Of a stretch of DNA of 64,000 nt, positions 60,991 through 64,000 are shown piece after piece. A model generated the notes under the pieces. It did not search any database and was not told the origin of the DNA. It worked only from the letters and a program-made list of their open reading frames with translations. The DNA comes from Membranipora membranacea (Eukaryota > Bryozoa > Gymnolaemata > Cheilostomatida > Membraniporidae). Where the stretch lies: the NCBI GenBank assembly GCA_914767715.1, contig OU612075.1, forward strand, positions 22,692,001 through 22,756,000, read 5' to 3'. The position numbers and the translations under genes were made by a program. Numbering within the stretch: position 1 is the first letter of the stretch; each line of letters opens with the position of its first letter.

Positions 60991-63439
60991 TCTTATGCCG
61001 TAGTACAAAGTAGAAATTAAATTTAAAAAGTTTGAGATGATAGTATGGAATATTTTCCCAAACTCCATGGTGTCATGTACTCATCATGTACCTAGCAGAG
61101 TTGTGTACATTCATTACATTCACCTTTTATGGTGCTATGCATTCTTAGAATACATGTGGTAGTGCTCTAGATACATATTCCAAGCTAGAAAAATAATCAT
61201 GTCGATGCTGCAAATACCATTTTCAGCTCTTATGCAGTCCCGAATTTTTCAGACAAGTCAGAGTTTCTTCTAAGCCTGGAGTTATCATCCATCACCTAGA
61301 GGTCCAATTAGAATCACCATTATCATGTCTTGTACCTTCTTCAGGGCGAAAAATGAGTCAGGGCTTCCTTCCGTTCTCAATTTTTTGGCTGTATTCTACT
61401 AATTGACTGTTCCAGAAGTTCAATGTCAAGCCTGTTGAGAGCAGCTCTGTTGAAAAGATTAATGTAAAACTCAAAAGAAGTACAAAATTTCTAAAACGTG
61501 CAATTATACCCAATGTAATAATCTTTATTGCTTATAGAACCTGGAGAACTGTAGTAAATGGATAAAGCCAGCACAAAATTTCAGTCGAATTATGTTCTAT
61601 CCCGAATTTCTTATTTATGATGCACATTTACACATCGTCTAGTCTGGTGTGGGTTGTTTGCTTGCCGGGCCACCTCCGCAGCCAACTGATATTTCCGAAA
61701 TTAAAAAACTTGACGCTAAAGGAGCTCCAGCTGAGGCTCAGTGCCATTTCTTGCATGTGACCGTTGTTATTGTATTGTCAGAGACAGCAGATGTCTATGT
61801 ACTGTGGCATTTAGCCGGCACACAATTTATTATTGTAGTTTTCTTAATTAAGATTTTTATTTGGATAGGTTTGTCTAGAGTCTATTAGTGGCACACCATT
61901 CATCCTAGCCAGGTCCTTGCAGAACGGGACTGAAACTGCACACCCCACAAGCAGTAAAAAGCACTCCCTCTACCTCTTTGATATAAAGAGTAGCCGAGAT
62001 TCCGGCAGGCATGGGTATAGGGCGCGGTATGAGTACTATGGGTCCCAGTTCAAGTACTCAAGAGAAGATAACTCGTTCCCCTTCAAAGATGTTGATAAAA
62101 GTGTTTTTTTGGCCTGGCCTGGCCTGGCCTGGCCTGGCCTGGCCTGGCCTGGCCTGGCCTGGCCTGGCTCTGAAAGGTAAAGATAAGTGACTCATTTTCT
62201 CAGTCTCAGTGCACATTTAGCAGACATTCACATAGTTACAGCCGCTAAATGAAAAACAACCCAGGTGTCCCAATTAAGTGATTATTATATTACTATCGGG
62301 ACGGTTGGTTATACCGCAAGAGAAACAAGGACATATGTACTACTCTATATAATTATTTATTATTACTCTTACAAATTGTTACCAGCTGATGGTCATAGGA
62401 AATGTGTGTAAGCCGAGAACCGGAATAAACAGGATCAGGTCTAATAACATTGTATCGTCTCCTGACTCATTTTTTCAGCACTTACTCAACATTGGGAGTC
62501 GTCACCCTTAGCTCAGTAACAATTCCATCAGCTGGAGAGATGCCAAGTATTTGATAACCTGATTTATAAAAGATTTAACCAGAGTCCAGCATGTGACGAA
62601 GGAAGACAAAACCATGCTCCAAATCCTAAGTTTTTTGCAGATCACTTTGCTCGTGTTGGAGAATCACTACAATCCTGTAAATATCGATGTTGCTACAATG
62701 AGTGACATTCCACTGTACTAGAATTAGGAATTACTTGAAAAGACTTTTTAAAATATTTTGACTGAGGATAATAAAATAATAAGGATAATAAGGATTTCCA
62801 TTCAGAAGGACTGAGCACAACAAACAAATCAGGCAGTGATTTAGCTATTTAGTTCTCCTTCTTAGTTGCCGAATGAGGACAATATACAAGACTAGACAAA
62901 GACAATAAGAATAAGCTCATATTATTTGGAAGGCTGTTCTATTTTAAGAGTATTTCTTGGAGTTGTAGTGTCCGACATTTATTACTTCCCACACCTCTAG
63001 CCTACAACAAAATGTGAATGGAAGACATAGATATATAAGGGATGTTAATGTCAAAGCGTTGGGTGTAAACGGAAGCCAGCGTGAGTTTCCTTAGGCTAAT
63101 ATTGCCCTGCTGTGAGGGTGGGACATCTCCCCATTACTATAAAATGTCACCATGCTAATTCTAATTTTGACATTTTGCCAGAGACAGTATAATACAGGCT
63201 TTTCCCTATTTAAGTTTCTGTAATAAAACACTGTTATTACTTTAGAGATATGTTAGACTGAGTCTGCAGTTAGATTGTCTCTCTTGACGACATAATAGTC
63301 GGTTTATGTGTCAGTATCAGTCTGAAAGGATTTCTGTAATAGGCTAATATTTGGTCATTCTTACAGATTGATACAGTTTGAGATAACTGCTTACTTTTGA
63401 TGTCTGGGTGGACGCTGAATATTTAGAGCAGTCGTCATC
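60991..63439. other. Intergenic region after TEP-2
   Basis: I find no supported gene. It contains a GGCCT microsatellite at 62111-62168. No third copy of the secreted gene or of a TEP start can be seen. An open frame at 61917-62110 has protein-like composition but no matching splice context or recognisable motif. Confidence 0.5.
62111..62168. repeat. GGCCT pentanucleotide microsatellite
   Basis: About eleven uninterrupted units of GGCCT. The repeat is GC-rich in an AT-rich setting. Confidence 0.95.
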
Positions 63440-63521
63440 ATGCCTATAGTGAGGGAGAACAGCAGACATGTCGTCCACAAATCTCCTCTCGGTAAATCTG
63501 GTCTGCAGGTGTCCAGCCTTG
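63440..63521 (+). CDS. First exon of a likely aldo-keto reductase (KCNAB-like), partial
   Basis: The exon begins ATGCCTATAGTGAGG and ends CCTTG|GTGAGT. It encodes 27 residues ending SPLGKSGLQVSSL plus the first base of a Gly codon. The LGKSGLxVSxLG signature opens the barrel of aldo-keto reductases of the potassium-channel beta-subunit type, which reduce carbonyls with NADPH. The rest of the gene is beyond 64000. The call rests on this one short motif. Confidence 0.65.
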
Positions 63522-64000
63522 GTGAGTATTCGTCATGCTAGTAATTTAGATATCATATCTAAATTATCTATCTGCTATCAGTAACTAAAGGCTCTAACGC
63601 TCTGAGCATGACAGAGAAATGGTCGCCAGTTTGACAAACATTACCGCCAGACTTCAGACATCTTGTTACTTCACCTAAGTCAGATTACTCCGGGTATGAA
63701 TGTTTCACCAGTCTGACTGTTTTGAGGAAAATTAGAATCTTGAATACAAAGTAAGGAATAAGCCGTGCTTACTTCTCAACCTGAGGTTGTTTGCAGGGCA
63801 ATGTTCATCATTTTTAACATCTTGATTCCTGTCATTGATGGCCATTGAACTTTGGTTAAGCGAGGCGCATCAATTTTCGATGTCAAGGACCAGCAGGTAT
63901 GCTCTATGAGTATCGAATGATTTTCTATTTTTGTTTTCTGTTGATACAACAAACCTATCTCGGAAATGCTTATCATTTTCCTTATTAAAAAAATTATTGT
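63522..64000. other. Start of first intron of the putative aldo-keto reductase gene
   Basis: AT-rich sequence after the GTGAGT donor. No second exon with aldo-keto reductase motifs is visible before the window ends. Confidence 0.5.

Noticed and set aside
61917-62180. Open frame with protein-like start and LAWPG repeats
   Set aside because: The repeats are the GGCCT microsatellite. The upstream part has no recognisable domain and no clear splice or start context, so I do not call it a gene.
1-64000. CRISPR array, operon or prokaryotic features
   Set aside because: The window is intron-rich animal DNA; tandem repeats here lack the repeat-spacer pattern and genes are split into short exons.

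Overview
This is AT-rich, intron-dense animal DNA. Short in-phase exons with GT..AG borders, TATA boxes, AATAAA signals and many foldback elements identify it as eukaryotic. The gene content points to an invertebrate, possibly early-branching, animal: a GLYR1/N-PAC chromatin protein, two CD109-type thioester (alpha-2-macroglobulin family) genes and the first exon of a likely aldo-keto reductase. I cannot fix the phylum from sequence alone. I joined exons by hand; every multi-exon model below keeps an open frame and consistent intron phase across all junctions.

Layout. 1-2430: repeats, including a tRNA-derived SINE head between two identical 137-bp direct repeats. 2431-10700 (+): a 13-exon GLYR1-like gene. 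11651-15808 (-): a 5-exon gene for a 243-residue secreted cysteine-rich protein of unknown function. 16558-38257 (+): thioester gene TEP-1, 29 exons per transcript, head-to-head with the secreted gene. 39590-41210 (-): a broken copy of the secreted gene. 41949-60807 (+): thioester gene TEP-2, a paralogue with the same exon structure. 63440 onward (+): first exon of a likely aldo-keto reductase that leaves the window. The [secreted gene + TEP] pair was duplicated in tandem as a unit, and the second secreted gene then decayed.

Main discovery. TEP-1 carries five intact, tandem alternative exons for the bait region (26399-30918), plus two decayed ones. All five start in phase 1, end in phase 2, and finish with the same FPESWLW block, but they differ almost completely upstream of it. 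Each has a length of 3n+1, so skipping the exon or including two would shift the frame: the reading frame itself enforces use of exactly one. One locus could therefore make five protease traps with different baits. TEP-2 has only one bait exon, related to the second exon of TEP-1. Both proteins keep the thioester GCGEQNM and the catalytic His (VIHKE), so they should bind covalently to surfaces or proteases. Both end in a four-Cys tail with no GPI-anchor signal and are probably secreted.

A second theme is local duplication of splice sites. Two TEP-1 donors lie in 40-bp and 28-bp tandem arrays, and two GLYR1 acceptors are duplicated just upstream. In every case use of the extra site gives an early stop. 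TEP-1 and TEP-2 exons are often almost identical even at silent sites while their introns are unrelated, which suggests exon-focused gene conversion.
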